Shown piece by piece: positions 13,362 to 15,692 of a stretch of DNA of 15,692 nucleotides. Source of the stretch: an uncultured Selenomonadaceae bacterium (lineage in GTDB: Bacteria; Bacillota; Negativicutes; Selenomonadales; Selenomonadaceae). A program made the translations under genes and the position numbers. Numbering within the stretch: position 1 is the stretch's first letter; each line of letters opens with the position of its first letter. The stretch is from the NCBI GenBank assembly GCA_945637225.1, contig CALZDE010000024.1, positions 1 through 15,692 on the forward strand. Reading direction: 5' to 3'. Under the pieces are notes generated by a model. That model was given only the letters and a program-made list of their open reading frames with translations, had not been told where the DNA came from and did no database searches.

Positions 13362-15128
13362 ATGAGAAGTACATTTGCCGGCCTGAATACAATGGTAAGT
13401 GGCATACACATGAACAGACTTTCACTCGAGACTGTAGGCCACAATATAACTAATGCAACTACAGATGGCTATTCCCGTCAGAACGTAAACAGAGTAGCCA
13501 GTGCATCTCAGACCGTATATACACAGTACGGTGCAGCACAGGTAGGTACAGGCACCACTGCTATGGCTATCTCCAGAGCAAGGGATATTTATGCAGATCA
13601 TCAGTATTGGAAGGAGAATGCCACCAGCGGTTATTTCCAGTATGGTGCTACCAACTTAAATAAAATCGAGTCAATCTTTAATGACTCTAAGAATAACGGT
13701 GTGCAGAATGCTTTGGAGAAGTTCTATTCTGCATGGGTAGACTGTTCTACCACTGCAAGTACATCTACCAGCCGTCAGAATGTTATCAATCAGGGACAGA
13801 TTTTGTCTGAAAGATTGGCTAATGCTAATACTCAGCTGAAAAATCAGATTACTGGTATCTATGATGATTTATCACTGAACATTACCGAAATCAATTCTAT
13901 CACAGACCAGCTCGTAGACTTAAATGAAAGTATCATGAGAACTGAGGCGGCAGGCGGTGAGGCAAATGACCTCTGCGACCAGCGTGACCTTTTGGTAGAT
14001 AAGCTTTCCGGCTTGATGGAAGTAAATGTTTATGAGGATGCCAAGGGTATGTACACAGTGGTTTCCAACGGTACATCTCTGGTAAATGGTATCAGCAAGC
14101 TGACCTTAGAACTTTCTATGGGCATTCCAAATGCAGAATACGGTATTACCGATTTTAATATTCAGATAAAGGAAACCGGCGGTATGTTCGATGCCGGAAG
14201 CGGTGAATTGCAGGGACAGCTTGATGCGGTAGAAACAAGCAAGCGTTATATGGATACTATTTCTGATATGGCAGCCTTCATGCTGACAAGTATCAACGAA
14301 CAGCACAGGGCAGGTGCTGGTATAGACGAAGATACTACTACTGGTATCAACTTTTATGGTGAGGATGGTTACCATTATACATGGGATAGTGCTAATGGCA
14401 GATTGCAGAAAACAAAGTGCGATGTAACTGCTACCTACGATGATGGCAGTATTTACGTCAATGGTGTACAGACTACGCCTCCAACAACTCCTAATAATGC
14501 ACATACCTTAAAGTCTATAAAATATCAGGATTCTACCAATCCAGCAGATACCACTTATTTGAAGGGTGTACAAATTTTAGATGAGTTAAAGGTAAATACT
14601 AAGCTGACTGCTGATGAAACTGGTCAGACTTATTTGGCTACCCGCGCTTTAGCTTATGATGACCCATTGAATTCGGGTAATGTAATTAATAACTTGCTTA
14701 GACCTAATACTACTGGTACTGTGGTATATAATATCGCAGCTAATGGTATCAATGGTACAGGTGATGGTACATCTGCGGTAAATGTCAGCACTCTTATTAA
14801 CTGTGAATTAAAGAACAGCTCCGAAGCTGGAAATGTAGCTGGTACAGACCGTCCAATTGGTACAGTTTCCCTGTACTCTTTCTATAACACCGAAATGACA
14901 ACTATGGGCGCTACTGCAGAGGATTACAACAACAACGTAGAATTCCAGAAGGATGTAATAGACCAGATTTATAATTTGCGTCAGGCTACATCGGGCGTAA
15001 ACTGGGATGAAGAATTAAGTAATATGATTATGTTCCAGCAGGGTTATCAGGCATGTTCCCGTTGTCTTAATGCTATGGATGAAATGCTGGATAAGCTGGT
15101 TAATGGTACCGGTATGGTAGGCAGATAA
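13362..15128 (+). CDS. flgK: Flagellar hook-associated protein 1 FlgK
   Basis: The 588-residue protein is a typical FlgK, the first hook-filament junction protein, secreted through the flagellar export system and assembled on the hook tip. The N-terminal axial helix and the rod/hook signature are clear (FAGLNTMVSGIHMNRLSLET, then VGHNITNATTDGYSRQNV). The C-terminal axial segment is also typical: SGVNWDEELSNMIMFQQGYQ, followed by a long helix. The middle (about 300-480) is a variable surface domain rich in Thr and Asn. Cysteines in the last helix (YQACSRCL), where relatives usually have Ala-Ser-Ala-Arg type residues, are unusual for an exported axial protein. Ribosome site AGAGGTGAG precedes the ATG. 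Confidence 0.96.
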   Translation: MRSTFAGLNTMVSGIHMNRLSLETVGHNITNATTDGYSRQNVNRVASASQTVYTQYGAAQVGTGTTAMAISRARDIYADHQYWKENATSGYFQYGATNLNKIESIFNDSKNNGVQNALEKFYSAWVDCSTTASTSTSRQNVINQGQILSERLANANTQLKNQITGIYDDLSLNITEINSITDQLVDLNESIMRTEAAGGEANDLCDQRDLLVDKLSGLMEVNVYEDAKGMYTVVSNGTSLVNGISKLTLELSMGIPNAEYGITDFNIQIKETGGMFDAGSGELQGQLDAVETSKRYMDTISDMAAFMLTSINEQHRAGAGIDEDTTTGINFYGEDGYHYTWDSANGRLQKTKCDVTATYDDGSIYVNGVQTTPPTTPNNAHTLKSIKYQDSTNPADTTYLKGVQILDELKVNTKLTADETGQTYLATRALAYDDPLNSGNVINNLLRPNTTGTVVYNIAANGINGTGDGTSAVNVSTLINCELKNSSEAGNVAGTDRPIGTVSLYSFYNTEMTTMGATAEDYNNNVEFQKDVIDQIYNLRQATSGVNWDEELSNMIMFQQGYQACSRCLNAMDEMLDKLVNGTGMVGR

Positions 15129-15146
15129 GGAGGTGACATGTAAATG
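15127..15146 (+). promoter_or_regulatory. flgL ribosome site with ATG-TAA start-stop codon pair
   Basis: AAGGAGGTGA (15127-15136) overlaps the flgK stop codon. It is followed by ATG TAA (15138-15143) and then, in the same frame, the flgL ATG at 15144. The ribosome site could serve either ATG: about 4 bases from GGAGG to the first, 10 to the second. Confidence 0.8.
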
Positions 15147-15692
15147 AGTGGACGTATTACAACAAATATGCTGACTAACAGGTACATGTCACAGCTGATG
15201 GGTACCTACAACAATTACAATAAGTTATTTGAGCAGGCTGATGGCAACAAGCTTCACCGTTCCTCCGATGGTTCTGTGGAGTACTCCAAGTATCTGCGCT
15301 ATCAAAATTCCTTAAGTAATGCAGGACAGTATAAGACTGATGTAAGCACAGCTATGTCATGGATGAAAAATACAGATGCGGCACTGACAAAGGTAACAGA
15401 TTTGATGTCTACCTTTGCAGAAAAGACCATCAATGCAGGTAATTCTACAAATAATGAAGACGATATGAAGGATATCGGCAAGGAGCTTTTTTCTGAGATT
15501 CAGGAAATGGTTAATGAAATGAATAGCTCTTTGGGTGAAAGATATCTTTTTGCCGGTCAGTCAGATATGATCCAGCCATTTTCTCTTTCTGCCAACAAGG
15601 TAGAGCGTGGAGAAACTAAGACTCTGAGTGAAAGGCAGATGGATTTTTTTAAAGATTCTCAGCGTACTGGTACAGATCTAAATCAGTTTTTG
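15144..15692 (+). CDS. flgL: Flagellar hook-associated protein 3 FlgL (partial, 3' end beyond window)
   Basis: 183 codons are present and the frame is open at the window edge. The N terminus is typical of FlgL: MSGRITTNMLTNRYMSQLMG, then the flagellin-type helix with KLHRSSDGSVEYSKYLRYQN, matching the family's 'I...SDDP' region, and LGERYLFAGQ, a conserved FlgL segment. FlgL is the second hook-filament junction protein and adapts the junction to flagellin. The ATG at 15144 is the only one with an open frame after the ribosome site; the ATG at 15138 is stopped at once. It follows flgK after 15 bases. Confidence 0.93.
   Translation, partial: MSGRITTNMLTNRYMSQLMGTYNNYNKLFEQADGNKLHRSSDGSVEYSKYLRYQNSLSNAGQYKTDVSTAMSWMKNTDAALTKVTDLMSTFAEKTINAGNSTNNEDDMKDIGKELFSEIQEMVNEMNSSLGERYLFAGQSDMIQPFSLSANKVERGETKTLSERQMDFFKDSQRTGTDLNQFL

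Overview
The window looks like a chromosomal segment of a motile, low-GC, anaerobic Firmicutes-type bacterium. It is plausibly a diderm Negativicutes/Selenomonadales member, but that placement is my inference from protein style, AT-rich spacers and strong AGGAGG-type ribosome sites. The firmest taxonomic signal is the order comFC-yvyF-flgM-flgN-flgK-flgL, a classic Firmicutes arrangement. No transposase, integrase, tRNA or rRNA is visible.

Bases 1-1517 hold no conventional gene but are dense in structure. Two diverged copies of an ~80-base element (6-84 and 369-448) may fold similarly: two base pairs are swapped in a compensatory way. A perfect 25-base direct repeat sits between them. At 520-858 lies the most striking object of the window, a compact unit resembling a divergent type I toxin-antitoxin locus. 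A 28-residue single-span hydrophobic peptide (693-779) has its own promoter, strong ribosome site and terminator. A ~72-nt RNA is transcribed the other way from an interlocked promoter and ends at its own terminator. That RNA can form an unbroken 23-bp duplex with the start-codon region of the peptide mRNA; all five differences between the two DNA copies are tolerated as G-U pairs. The rest, 860-1517, is AT-rich with short degenerate repeats.

Bases 1527-5863 carry a two-gene unit: a FakA/YloV-like protein whose DAK2 domain has lost the metal/nucleotide-binding aspartates, then a SNF2-family helicase. The spacer 5864-6304 holds a bidirectional terminator, a likely ~240-nt structured RNA on the minus strand (6S RNA is the leading candidate) and a strong plus-strand promoter for a 105-residue protein of unknown function. 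That gene converges on dhaL, which is present without dhaK or dhaM and is divergent from a LysR-type regulator. A perfect palindromic operator-like site lies between dhaL and lysR.

lysR is followed closely by recD2 (DNA helicase) and comFC (competence-type phosphoribosyltransferase), overlapping by four bases. A new promoter drives yvyF, which ends at a strong terminator. A sigma-28-type promoter overlaps that terminator so that its transcript would begin inside the hairpin and escape it, feeding flgM (anti-sigma-28), two tandem FlgN-type chaperone genes, flgK and flgL (cut by the window end). This is late flagellar assembly: FlgM holds sigma-28 until the hook is complete, FlgN chaperones FlgK/FlgL, and FlgK/FlgL form the hook-filament junction.
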